Shown here piece by piece: positions 24,991 through 32,931 of a DNA stretch of 40,553 nt. This DNA comes from UBA1195 sp045598025 (GTDB lineage: Bacteria; Bacteroidota; Bacteroidia; Bacteroidales; WCHB1-69): assembly GCA_045598025.1 (NCBI GenBank), contig JAZLLH010000049.1, positions 1 through 40,553 of the forward strand, given 5' to 3'. Made by a program: the position numbers and the translations under genes. Numbering within the stretch: position 1 is the stretch's first letter; the number at the start of each line of letters is the position of its first letter. The notes beneath the pieces were generated by a model. That model was not told the origin of the DNA. It did not search any database and saw only the letters and a program-made list of their open reading frames with translations.

Positions 24991-25026
24991 AAAAAAAGCC
25001 CGGAAGTTTAACTTTCGGGCTTTTTT
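24991..25026. terminator. Bidirectional intrinsic terminator
   Basis: GCCCGGAAGT (24998-25007) pairs with ACTTTCGGGC (25011-25020) around TTA, with one G-T pair. Seven A precede the stem and six T follow it, so it works in both directions, ending the small secreted-protein gene and the convergent acyl-CoA synthetase operon. Confidence 0.9.
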
Positions 25027-25046
25027 CGTATGAAGCGTTTCCGCTT

Positions 25047-27119
25047 TTATTTTTCCAAACGGATACGGGCATCGACTGCCGTGACGTAGCGCGGATTGCC
25101 GAGCAGCGGATTGAGGTCCATTTCGGCAATTTCCGGAGCGGCCTGCACCAATGCGCTGACGCGGGCAATCTGGTCGGCATAGAGGTCGATATTGACGGCT
25201 TCCTGGCCGCGGACGCCTTGCAGAATCTTATAGCCGCGCAATTTGGTAAGCATTTCCTTGGCCTCGGCTGCCGAGATGGGAGCGAGGGCGCTCTGAACGT
25301 CTTTCAGTACTTCAATGAAAATACCTCCCAAACCGAAGAAAATCTGATGTCCGAATTTGGCATCACGGATGGCTCCGATATATACGTCAGTACCGTCCAG
25401 CATGGGATACATTTCCACAGCATAGGTTTCCGGAATGACGATGAGACGGTTGAATTCCTTTTCAACAGTGGCAAGATCCTTTACGCCGAGGGTCACACCG
25501 CCTACATCGGATTTGTGTAAGGGACCGACCACTTTCATCACCAGAGGCACGTCTTTGCTGCATCCGACTTCCTTGGCGAAAGCAAGAGCGTCTTCCACTT
25601 TGTCGACTTCAACCGATTTCTTGCGGCTGATACCGGCGGCATCCAGCAACTCGTTGTAGTCAGCGATTTCCATGTAACCATCTTTGCAGCGCTCAACGGT
25701 CTTGCGGATGCGGGCCACATCAATGGCGGGTTGTTCCACGTTTTCAGGCTGCGGTTTCGGAGTGTGGTACACTTTGCAGATGGCATTTCCCAGCACGCAT
25801 TCTTCCGGGAAGTTGATGCGTCCCCGGTCAATGAATTCCTGAATTTCGTCTTTTACATTTATAATAGAAGGCAGCACCGGGAAAATCGGTTTTTTGCAGG
25901 TCTTCATCTTTTCATCTAAAAGAGCGTATACTTCACGGTTGGAGAACAGTCCGGGGGAACCGAAAATCACCACGGAGAAATCGATATCGGTATAGTCGTT
26001 CTCTACGGCGTCAATGATGTGTCCCAATTGTTCTGCCGTACCTGTGGCCAAAAAGTCGATGGGGTTTCCGACCGACGAACCGGCAAACAGTTTGCTCAGC
26101 AGGGCGGGGGAAGCGGGGTGATCTTTCAGACCGGGAACTTCCATGCCACCGTTGGAGAGAACGTCTGTCAGCATGACAGCCGGACCACCCGCGTGGGTGA
26201 TGACGGCGCAGCGCTTGCCTTTCAGTTCAGGGTGCATGAAAACGGCGCAAACCGTGGTCAGTTCCTGACGGTTCTGACAGCGGACGATACCGGCTTTGCG
26301 GAACAGGGCATCTACGGCGGCATCATTGGTGGCCAACGCTCCGGTATGTGAGGAGGCAGCACGGCTTCCGGCAGCAGAGCCTCCGGATTTGATGGCAGCG
26401 ATGTGACATCCCTTGTTGATCAGACTGCGGCTGTGTTTGAGCAGACGCATCGGGTCACCGATTTTTTCCATGTACAGCATGATGACGCGGCTGGACTTGA
26501 CCGGATCAAAGGTGTTGTCCAAGTGTTCGAGCACGTCCTCTATGCCCAGTTGGGCAGAATTTCCGACAGCCCATACACTGTTGAATGTCAGTCCGTTGGA
26601 AATGCCATATTCTTTAATGAAAACGGCAGTGGCACCGCTTCCGGTGATGAAATCCACACCATGGGGATCCAAAGTGGGAATGGGGGTATCAAAGGCACCG
26701 CAGTAGTTGGTGTTCAGGAAACCGGTGCAATTGGGTCCGATCAGGGAGCCGTTCACACTGTTGACATGGTCCACAATCTGTTTTTCCAAACGGGCACCTT
26801 CTTCGTTTTCTTCCGAAAATCCGGCCGAAACAATGATGAATCCGCCGGTCCCTTTCTGATGTGCCAGCACATCGACCGTTGAAGGACAATATTTGGCGGC
26901 GATGGCCAGAATGGCGCAGTCTACTTGGGGAAGATCTTCGACTTTGGCATAGCATTTCACGCCCTGCACTTCCGTCTCTTTCGGATTTACAGCGTAGATA
27001 TTTCCTTTGAAACCGCTGTCTTTTAAATTTTTCAGTACTTTTCCACCCGGTTTGTGGATGTCACTGGAGGCACCGCACACTACGATGCTTTGAGGAGCTA
27101 ATAATTTCTGATTGATCAT
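25047..27119 (-). CDS. ADP-forming acetate/acyl-CoA synthetase, fused alpha-beta form
   Basis: This is a 690-residue cytosolic enzyme that interconverts acyl-CoA, ADP and phosphate with acid, CoA and ATP, often the energy-conserving last step of fermentation. The CoA-binding Rossmann domain is N-terminal (SIVVCGASSD, residues 11-20). The phosphorylated catalytic His is His258 in SSHTGA. The ATP-grasp part lies after ~residue 460 (VPLVMKVVGPLHKSDVGG, LGGIFIEVLKD). Both subunits are in one chain, as in many bacterial and archaeal forms. I choose ATG 27119 because it begins at the conserved N-terminus and avoids overlapping the upstream gene; an ATG at 27167 would overlap it by 26 bases. It is the last gene of the four-gene minus-strand run and ends at the bidirectional terminator. 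The preferred acid is unknown. Confidence 0.9.
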   Translation of the reverse strand: MINQKLLAPQSIVVCGASSDIHKPGGKVLKNLKDSGFKGNIYAVNPKETEVQGVKCYAKVEDLPQVDCAILAIAAKYCPSTVDVLAHQKGTGGFIIVSAGFSEENEEGARLEKQIVDHVNSVNGSLIGPNCTGFLNTNYCGAFDTPIPTLDPHGVDFITGSGATAVFIKEYGISNGLTFNSVWAVGNSAQLGIEDVLEHLDNTFDPVKSSRVIMLYMEKIGDPMRLLKHSRSLINKGCHIAAIKSGGSAAGSRAASSHTGALATNDAAVDALFRKAGIVRCQNRQELTTVCAVFMHPELKGKRCAVITHAGGPAVMLTDVLSNGGMEVPGLKDHPASPALLSKLFAGSSVGNPIDFLATGTAEQLGHIIDAVENDYTDIDFSVVIFGSPGLFSNREVYALLDEKMKTCKKPIFPVLPSIINVKDEIQEFIDRGRINFPEECVLGNAICKVYHTPKPQPENVEQPAIDVARIRKTVERCKDGYMEIADYNELLDAAGISRKKSVEVDKVEDALAFAKEVGCSKDVPLVMKVVGPLHKSDVGGVTLGVKDLATVEKEFNRLIVIPETYAVEMYPMLDGTDVYIGAIRDAKFGHQIFFGLGGIFIEVLKDVQSALAPISAAEAKEMLTKLRGYKILQGVRGQEAVNIDLYADQIARVSALVQAAPEIAEMDLNPLLGNPRYVTAVDARIRLEK

Positions 27120-27141
27120 ATTTTGTTTTATTTTTTTTCCA

Positions 27142-27840
27142 TTAGAAGTCGTCATCTTCGTCACCACCCTGCTGTCCGAATTTGGCCTGCAGTTCTTCTA
27201 TGGTGTAGTATTTGTAGTTGGCGGGAATCATGAAATCGAATTCACTGACTTTTTTCTTCTTGACTTCCACTGCTTCGGATATGATCTTTTTCCCTTCTCC
27301 TGCGGGTTGTTCCTGATAAAGGGCATAGCCTTTCAGTCCGGGAACGGAGGAAGCATTGATTTTTTCATCAATACCGATTTCTTCCGTGGTGTACACCAAA
27401 AAAGTGACGGTTTTCTCTTCGTCTTCCTTGTTGGTGACGGTGATGTCGTATCCTTGGCAGGTGTATCCGCAAATCACTTTGGTGTCTTCGCGTTTCTTGA
27501 TTTCAAAATTTACATTTTCCAGACTTTCCTGAATCAGGGAGGCCGGAACGGCATAGGCTATTTTCTCAGTGGGCAGATCCAGCAAATAGATGGTGGAGTC
27601 TACGACATTGATGGTGTGGCGGTATGCACCCTGAAGGTCCTGTGTGGAACGGGTGAAATTGCCCATGACGGTTTCCGATTGCTCCAAGGGCGCGTTGGCC
27701 AGCTGTTGGGGATCGAAGTCACCTTCGTATTTGATGCTGAATTTGATGGTACCGGCAAAACTTTTGGTCTTTTGAGCCGTTACTTCTCCCATACCGGCCA
27801 GGAGAACCAGACTGAGGCATAATGTCGCTAATTTTTTCAT
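27142..27840 (-). CDS. Exported DUF4412/GLPGLI-like protein
   Basis: This is a 232-residue protein with a signal peptide at 1-22 (…GMGEVTAQ). The body is beta-rich and begins with SFAGTIKFSIKYEGDF. A paired-cysteine phrase ICGYTCQGYDITVTN (~residues 123-137) and VPGLKGYALYQEQ resemble the DUF4412 and GLPGLI families of small Bacteroidetes periplasmic proteins, whose function is not established. A basic stretch EVKKKKVSEF and an acidic tail (GGDEDDDF) end it. It lies between the FadL-like porin (35 bases upstream) and the acyl-CoA synthetase (22 bases downstream). The family call is by eye and uncertain. Confidence 0.65.
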   Translation of the reverse strand: MKKLATLCLSLVLLAGMGEVTAQKTKSFAGTIKFSIKYEGDFDPQQLANAPLEQSETVMGNFTRSTQDLQGAYRHTINVVDSTIYLLDLPTEKIAYAVPASLIQESLENVNFEIKKREDTKVICGYTCQGYDITVTNKEDEEKTVTFLVYTTEEIGIDEKINASSVPGLKGYALYQEQPAGEGKKIISEAVEVKKKKVSEFDFMIPANYKYYTIEELQAKFGQQGGDEDDDF

Positions 27841-27875
27841 GACGAATCCTTTGTTTTATTGTTTGATGTGTTTGT

Positions 27876-29333
27876 TTAGAATTTCCATCCGAATGTCAGG
27901 ACGAAATTGTGTTTGCTGATGGTGTTCTCGTAGTAGTAGGGGGATGCGGCATAGAACACATCCCTATCCTTGGTCTGCTGGAACATGTAAGCAAAATCAA
28001 TGTAATTGAACTGGCCTCTCCATCCCAAACCGGCGGAAAATACGTTCATGCTGCCATCTCTTTCCGTTTCGGCCACATAGGGGTTGGTAGTGTGGGCAAA
28101 ACCTGCACGGACAGCCATGGGGCTGAGGTTGATTTCACCTCCGATGCGGATGGTATGGGTGCCACGGTAGATGTTCTGAATGTCCATGTTTTCCTTGCGG
28201 AAACTGTAGTCGTCAGCGCGCATGCGCATGAAACCGTAGTCGGCAAATTCATAATCCACATTGATGAAACCATAATTTCCGAAAAAGAATGCAGCGTTGC
28301 CGAGTACGCGGTAGGGCGTAGTGAGTCGGTATTCGTATTCTCCATTGCTGGTAATATAATCTTTGCCGCCAATGCTGTCTCCAACAGCATACAGGTGGCT
28401 GTCGTAATTTTCATCCACACTGTAGAAGGTAGGCGTGTGCAATGCGAATCCCACGCGCAGGAAATGGAATGGTTGGTACAGCATTCCGAATTTGAAATTG
28501 ATACCGACGCCTTCGGAGTGCAGATAGTTTCCATACTGCAGAGAACTGAATCCGTCTTCAGACTTCTGTTGGTTGGTTTCCATATAGGTGCTGGATTCTA
28601 CATAGTTGAAGAAAGGTATGCCCAGGGTTCCACCGATGTACAGTACGTCATCGTAATTACCGCTCAGGGAGAGTACGTATTCGTTCATGGAACCTTTGTT
28701 GTGGTTTGACTTTTCCTGCAGCAGGTCCAAAGAACTGGTGTGGCCGATGTATTGGGCGTTTGAACCGCGGTCAATCAGATACAGTTGGTAGGCTGCATAT
28801 CCTAACATGCTTCCTCCCTGGTAATCTCCATTTTCATCCATGGAAAATCCGCTTCTGTTGGCCATCAGGGCAAATTGGTCGGCTATGGAAGTAGCACGGT
28901 CGTTGGAACCGGTGGCATAGGTGTACTGATTGAAATTAGCCAGGCGGTTGACACCTGTAGAAAACTGTACGGCTTTCCAATCTCCGTTGCTGTTCGGGAT
29001 GGTCAGCACCATACCGATGTTCCCGAAATTGAAATTGCCTTTGAAATCCTTGAAAGCCTCACCGTTGTATTCCATGGCCGTGTTGCCGAAATACAGGGAG
29101 GGAGAAAAGGAGAGTTCACTCTTGTTATAGGTTCCCAGGGCTGCAGGATTGGAACTGGCCGTGCTAAAGTCAGCTCCGAAGGCACCCATGGATCCGGCCA
29201 AAGAGGTGTAGCGTGCCGAACCTGTCGGAGACAGAAAAGAGTAACGGAACGCATCTCTGTCATTTTGAGCCCAAATCCCTGTCGGGATGAGGAGCATGCA
29301 TGCGATAGTAAGGATTGTTCTATTTCTGTTCAT
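27876..29333 (-). CDS. FadL/OmpP1-type outer-membrane transport protein
   Basis: This is a 485-residue outer-membrane beta-barrel. The signal peptide is MNRNRTILTIACMLLIPTGIWAQ in shortened view (residues 1-23). Early mature residues RYSFLSPTGSARYTSLAGS and FSTASSNPAALGTY match the FadL/OMPP1/TodX N-terminal plug pattern, with the NPA element. Alternating aromatic strands run to the end, which is TFGWKF, a typical barrel C-terminus ending in Phe. Family members import hydrophobic compounds such as fatty acids. I choose ATG 29333; the frame is open to 29384 but the added residues would spoil the signal peptide. It lies 57 bases after the lipoprotein gene and may supply an acid to the ADP-forming synthetase downstream, which is inference. 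Confidence 0.82.
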   Translation of the reverse strand: MNRNRTILTIACMLLIPTGIWAQNDRDAFRYSFLSPTGSARYTSLAGSMGAFGADFSTASSNPAALGTYNKSELSFSPSLYFGNTAMEYNGEAFKDFKGNFNFGNIGMVLTIPNSNGDWKAVQFSTGVNRLANFNQYTYATGSNDRATSIADQFALMANRSGFSMDENGDYQGGSMLGYAAYQLYLIDRGSNAQYIGHTSSLDLLQEKSNHNKGSMNEYVLSLSGNYDDVLYIGGTLGIPFFNYVESSTYMETNQQKSEDGFSSLQYGNYLHSEGVGINFKFGMLYQPFHFLRVGFALHTPTFYSVDENYDSHLYAVGDSIGGKDYITSNGEYEYRLTTPYRVLGNAAFFFGNYGFINVDYEFADYGFMRMRADDYSFRKENMDIQNIYRGTHTIRIGGEINLSPMAVRAGFAHTTNPYVAETERDGSMNVFSAGLGWRGQFNYIDFAYMFQQTKDRDVFYAASPYYYENTISKHNFVLTFGWKF

Positions 29334-29390
29334 TGCAATTGCTTTTTTTGATTCTGTATTTTGTTTGTATGCGTTTGTATGCAATCTTGC

Positions 29391-31310
29391 TTATCTTCTT
29401 CCACCGGAATATCCGCCACTGTGACTTCCACCGGAGTATCCGCCGCTATGGCTTCCGCTGGAATATCCGCCGCCACGGTTGGAACTGGAAGAGGAAGTAT
29501 GGGAAGATCCGTAGGAACTGCTGCGGCTCGGGCTGCTGGTGCTCACGCTGCTGCGGTTGACACTGCCCGTGCTTCTGCTGCTCGAATTGCTGCGGTTGAC
29601 ACTGCTCGTGTTTCTGCTGCTCGAATTGCTGACATTGCTGCTTGTGTTCGTGCTTCTGTTGCTTGAACTGCTGACATTGCTTCTGCTGCTGTTGCTGGAA
29701 GAACTCGGGCTGCTGGTGCTCACGCTGCTGCGATTGACGCTGCTGTTGCTGCTGGAAGTGCGTGTGGTGGTGCTTCCGGTGTTTCCGGTATTCACATTGG
29801 CAGAGCGGGAAGATGAAGTGTTGGGCGAAACCGTCTGAGCGTTTCCGGAACCCGTGTTGCTGCCCGTGTTACGGATGATGGTGGTCTTGGACCCCGTCGG
29901 ACTGGTGGTAGTACCAATCACTCTCTCGTTAGAGGCATTGTTTGTAGACGTTCTTGTCGTCGTTGTTGTCGTATTGTTGCGGTTGCTGCTGTTGACGTTG
30001 GAGGAACCGGTGTTTCCGGTGCTCACGTTGGCAGGACGGGAAGAAGAGGTGTTGGGCGTCACCGGTTGGGCCGTACTGGAGGTGTTGGTCGTCACGTTGG
30101 CGCGGTTGTCGTTGCTATTGGTTTTCGTATTGGTCGCGTTGCCTGTTCCTGCATTGCTGTTGCGGCTGCTGTTGGCATTGGCCGTGGTGCTGGTGTTATT
30201 GGTATTCGTGTTGGTACGGAGTTCGGCGTTGCCGGTATTGCCCGTACTCACGTTATTGGCGCGGTTGCTGTTGCTGGTGTTGGCCGTGGCGGTATTGGTA
30301 TTCGTATTGGTACGGAGCTCGGCGTTGCCGGTGTTGCTTGTGTTCACGTTTTCGGCGCGGTTGCTGTTGCTGGTGTTGACCGTAGCGGTAGCAGTCGTAG
30401 TATTTCCACGGCTGTTGTTCGCACCGATTACACCGGCATTGACAGAACCCTGGGAGAAGGAACCCGTTCCGGTAGCCTGTTCGTAGCGGTTGGCGAAACT
30501 GGTGGACGCCATCTGAATGTTGTCGTCCGGTTTGCGGTTCCCGCCTCCGACAGTCGTTCCAGCGATGGAGGCGCTTCCGCGCACATCCTCCCTGTGGGAG
30601 TAACCGAAGGAACGGTTGTTGTCCAAACTGTTGTAGTAATGGTCTGCGTAATTGTTGTGGTGGCTGGGACCGTAGCCGGGTTTTCCGGGTCTGTCAAATC
30701 CGTGTCCGTGTCCATGTCCATGTCCATGTCCATGTCCGAATCCATGATAAGGGTGATAAGGGTGGTAGTAGTGATGAGGATCATAGTATCCCCAGTGGAA
30801 ACCATGGTGTACATAGCAGGGTCTGTAGTAATACGGACGATAATACCACGAATCCCACCAGAAGGAGTATCCCAGGTATATGCTGACACCCCAGTCTCCC
30901 GGGTGGTAGCTGTACCAATACACGTTGGTGTGATACGGATCGTAATATCCCCAACCGTATGACGGACGGTAGAACCGGCGGATACGGGCTGCGTATGCGT
31001 AGTCGTAATAGTCGTCCATGTCATAGTAGTAGTTGTTGATTACCGTGGTTCCGTTGGAAGCGGTGGAAGTTTCCGTATAGGTATAGCTCCCGTTGTCACC
31101 GTTTCCTCCGTTTTCAATAATGTAGATAGTGTCATGAATCACTCTTGTCTGAGTGACTACCTGTGGGGTACTGGAGGCGGCTTGGGCGCGTTGGTCTCTC
31201 TGACGATAGTAGGAATTGTAGTAACCGTCGTCAACCAAGGTGTTCATTGTCGTGCAGGATGCCAGACAAACCAGAACGAGGGGAACCAGTAATTTCGCTA
31301 AATCTTTCAT
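29391..31310 (-). CDS. Large repetitive Asn/Ser/Thr-rich lipoprotein, family not recognised
   Basis: This is a 639-residue predicted lipoprotein with lipobox LVCLASC (Cys19). Residues ~40-90 form a spacer with TRVIHDTIYII. Residues ~95-200 are extremely Tyr-, Trp- and His-rich (YYYDMDDYYDYAYAARIRRF, FWWDSWYYRPYYYRP), ending in six Gly-His dipeptides from a hexanucleotide repeat. From ~270 to 600 it is low-complexity Asn/Thr/Ser with Arg. It has internal repeats: NTSNSNRA…GNAELRTNTNT twice (96-bp period), PNTSSSR-ANV-TGNTGS twice, and SVNRSSVSTSSPS twice. The end is SGSHSGGYSGG repeats. Some Bacteroidetes proteins of this composition carry the uninformative label 'vitellogenin-like'. It is the first gene of the four-gene run, with its own divergent promoter. 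A surface or matrix-like role is only a guess. Confidence 0.75.
   Translation of the reverse strand: MKDLAKLLVPLVLVCLASCTTMNTLVDDGYYNSYYRQRDQRAQAASSTPQVVTQTRVIHDTIYIIENGGNGDNGSYTYTETSTASNGTTVINNYYYDMDDYYDYAYAARIRRFYRPSYGWGYYDPYHTNVYWYSYHPGDWGVSIYLGYSFWWDSWYYRPYYYRPCYVHHGFHWGYYDPHHYYHPYHPYHGFGHGHGHGHGHGHGFDRPGKPGYGPSHHNNYADHYYNSLDNNRSFGYSHREDVRGSASIAGTTVGGGNRKPDDNIQMASTSFANRYEQATGTGSFSQGSVNAGVIGANNSRGNTTTATATVNTSNSNRAENVNTSNTGNAELRTNTNTNTATANTSNSNRANNVSTGNTGNAELRTNTNTNNTSTTANANSSRNSNAGTGNATNTKTNSNDNRANVTTNTSSTAQPVTPNTSSSRPANVSTGNTGSSNVNSSNRNNTTTTTTRTSTNNASNERVIGTTTSPTGSKTTIIRNTGSNTGSGNAQTVSPNTSSSRSANVNTGNTGSTTTRTSSSNSSVNRSSVSTSSPSSSSNSSRSNVSSSSNRSTNTSSNVSNSSSRNTSSVNRSNSSSRSTGSVNRSSVSTSSPSRSSSYGSSHTSSSSSNRGGGYSSGSHSGGYSGGSHSGGYSGGRR
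30213..30395 (-). repeat. Two imperfect 96-bp tandem units within the lipoprotein gene
   Basis: The segment beginning GGTACGGAGTTCGGCGTTGC at 30213 recurs, with one base changed in the quoted part, at 30309. The unit is 96 bp (32 codons), so gain or loss of a unit keeps the reading frame. It encodes NTSNSNRA…GNAELRTNTNT twice. Confidence 0.7.
30701..30736 (-). repeat. Hexanucleotide microsatellite encoding (Gly-His)6
   Basis: Six head-to-tail hexamers CRTGTC (CGTGTC twice, then CATGTC four times) read on the plus strand; the minus strand encodes alternating Gly and His. Slippage would add or remove a dipeptide without shifting frame. Confidence 0.8.
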
Positions 31311-31329
31311 CGTTTCTTCTCCTTTCAGT

Positions 31330-31357
31330 TTTGATGTTTGTTTTTTTTATACTTTTG
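31330..31357 (+). promoter_or_regulatory. Promoter of proS
   Basis: TTTG (31330-31333), 16 bases, then TACTTTTG (31350-31357). Transcription would begin near 31364, giving a leader of about 75 bases before the proS ATG at 31439. It mirrors the minus-strand promoter opposite. Confidence 0.6.
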
Positions 31358-31397
31358 CACCGAATTTCAGTGCGTCGTATTTCGCACTGCAAAAGTA
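31350..31397. repeat. Nested inverted repeats linking two divergent -7 boxes
   Basis: TACTTTTGCA (31350-31359) and TGCAAAAGTA (31388-31397) are perfect 10-bp reverse complements and contain both -7 boxes. Inside them CAGTGCG (31368-31374) and CGCACTG (31383-31389) form a 7-bp hairpin with an 8-base loop. The two transcripts are predicted to overlap by about 20 bases at their 5' ends, so both leaders would contain much of the inner hairpin. Confidence 0.65.
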
Positions 31398-31417
31398 CAT
31401 ATTTTAGTAATACCAAA
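31390..31417 (-). promoter_or_regulatory. Promoter of the repetitive lipoprotein operon
   Basis: On the minus strand TTTG (31417-31414), 16 bases, then TACTTTTG (31397-31390). Start of transcription is expected near 31383, leaving a leader of about 70 bases before the ATG at 31310. Confidence 0.6.
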
Positions 31418-31438
31418 TTCAAAAATCATACCAAAAAA

Positions 31439-32911
31439 ATGGCTGAACAACTGACAACAAAAGAAGAGAATTATTCTCAGTGGTATAACGACTTGGTCAT
31501 CAATGCCGGACTGGCCGAAAATTCCTCTGTCAGAGGATGTATGGTCATCAAGCCTTACGGATACACATTGTGGGAAAACATGCAGCATGCCTTGGACAAA
31601 ATGTTTAAGAAGACGGGACATGTCAATGCGTATTTTCCGCTGTTGATTCCGAAATCCTATCTGAGTCGGGAAGCCCATCATGTGGAGGGGTTTGCCAAAG
31701 AATGTGCGGTGGTAACTCATTACCGTCTGAAAGCCGATCCGGAAACCCACGGTGTGGTGGTGGATCCGGAGGCCAAACTGGAGGAGGAACTGATTGTGCG
31801 TCCTACATCGGAAACCATCATCTGGAGTACATACAAAAACTGGATTCATTCCTATCGCGACCTTCCCTTGCTGATCAATCAGTGGGCGAATGTGATGCGT
31901 TGGGAAATGCGCACGCGTCTGTTTTTGCGTACGGCCGAATTCCTGTGGCAGGAAGGCCACACCGCGCATCAGACCCGGGAGGAAGCACTGGAGGAAACCC
32001 GTAAAATGATTAATGTGTATGCCGATTTTGCCGAGAACTACATGGCCATGCCGGTTATTCGTGGACATAAGACGGAAACCGAGCGTATTGCCGGTGCCGA
32101 TGATACTTATTGCATCGAGGCGCTGATGCAGGACGGTAAGGCACTGCAGGCCGGTACTTCCCATTTCCTGGGACAGAATTTTGCAAAGGCTTTTGAAGTA
32201 CAGTTCCTGAACAAGGAAAACAAACTGGAATATGTGTGGGCAACGTCCTGGGGTGTATCTACCCGTCTGATCGGTGGTCTGATCATGACTCATTCCGACA
32301 ACAACGGTCTGGTACTTCCTCCGAAAATTGCTCCTCTGCAGGTTGTCATTATTCCAATCTACCGCAACGATGAGCAGCTGAAACAGGTGTCTGAAGTGGC
32401 CAATCGAATCAAATCCGCTTTGGAGGAAAAAGATATCACAGTCAAGTACGACGATCGTGAAGAATACCGTTCGGGTTGGAAATTCCACGAATACGAACTG
32501 CAGGGTGTGCCGGTACGTATCACTGTCGGTGCGCGCGATTTGGAACAGGGAAAGGTCGAAGTGTTCCGCCGTGACACCATGGAGAAACAGTTGGTGGATA
32601 CGGATGCAGCCGTGGAAGAAGCCATTGCCCTGATGGACAAAATCCAGAAGAATATGTTCGAAAAGGCCAAGGCTTTCCGCGATGCCAGCATTTACCGTGT
32701 GGACACTTGGGAAGAATTCCAGGAACAGATAGAAAAAGGCGGTTTCCTGTATTGTCATTGGGACGGTACGGCCGAGACCGAAGAAAAGATCAAGGAACTT
32801 ACCAAGGCGACTATCCGCTGCATTCCGTTCGACAATCCGCAGGAAGAAGGCCGCTGTGTTTATTCCGGCAAGCCTTCGCATCAGCGCGTGCTCTTTGCCC
32901 GGGCCTATTAG
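31439..32911 (+). CDS. proS: Prolyl-tRNA synthetase, archaeal/eukaryotic-type
   Basis: This 490-residue cytosolic class II synthetase charges tRNA-Pro. The N-terminus MAEQLTTKEENYSQWYNDLV at 31439 is the usual family start, although the frame is open to 31163; the promoter at 31330-31357 excludes the longer form. Class II motif 2 lies in RPTSETIIWSTYKNW and WEMRTRLFLRTAEFLWQEGH. Motif 3 is near GVSTRLIGGLIMTHSDNNG. The anticodon-binding domain follows (VVIIPIYRND). The C-terminal extension ends in …RVLFARAY with a terminal Tyr, as in archaeal and eukaryotic ProRS, and no bacterial-type editing (INS) domain is present between motifs 2 and 3. It diverges from the lipoprotein operon; the M20 gene starts 20 bases later. 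Confidence 0.94.
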   Translation: MAEQLTTKEENYSQWYNDLVINAGLAENSSVRGCMVIKPYGYTLWENMQHALDKMFKKTGHVNAYFPLLIPKSYLSREAHHVEGFAKECAVVTHYRLKADPETHGVVVDPEAKLEEELIVRPTSETIIWSTYKNWIHSYRDLPLLINQWANVMRWEMRTRLFLRTAEFLWQEGHTAHQTREEALEETRKMINVYADFAENYMAMPVIRGHKTETERIAGADDTYCIEALMQDGKALQAGTSHFLGQNFAKAFEVQFLNKENKLEYVWATSWGVSTRLIGGLIMTHSDNNGLVLPPKIAPLQVVIIPIYRNDEQLKQVSEVANRIKSALEEKDITVKYDDREEYRSGWKFHEYELQGVPVRITVGARDLEQGKVEVFRRDTMEKQLVDTDAAVEEAIALMDKIQKNMFEKAKAFRDASIYRVDTWEEFQEQIEKGGFLYCHWDGTAETEEKIKELTKATIRCIPFDNPQEEGRCVYSGKPSHQRVLFARAY

Positions 32912-32931
32912 TCTGATTGAATTTCCGCATC

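Noticed and set aside
29539..30962. Long plus-strand frames (Leu/Val-rich and Val/Gly/Ile-rich) opposite the repetitive lipoprotein gene
   Set aside because: They mirror the Asn/Ser/Thr repeats of the minus strand (AAC/AGC read in reverse as GTT/GCT). They have no start context, and the minus frame has a lipobox and promoter.
31163..31438. Longer proS with about 90 extra N-terminal residues
   Set aside because: The extension crosses the proS promoter and part of the divergent lipoprotein gene; the family N-terminus starts at 31439.
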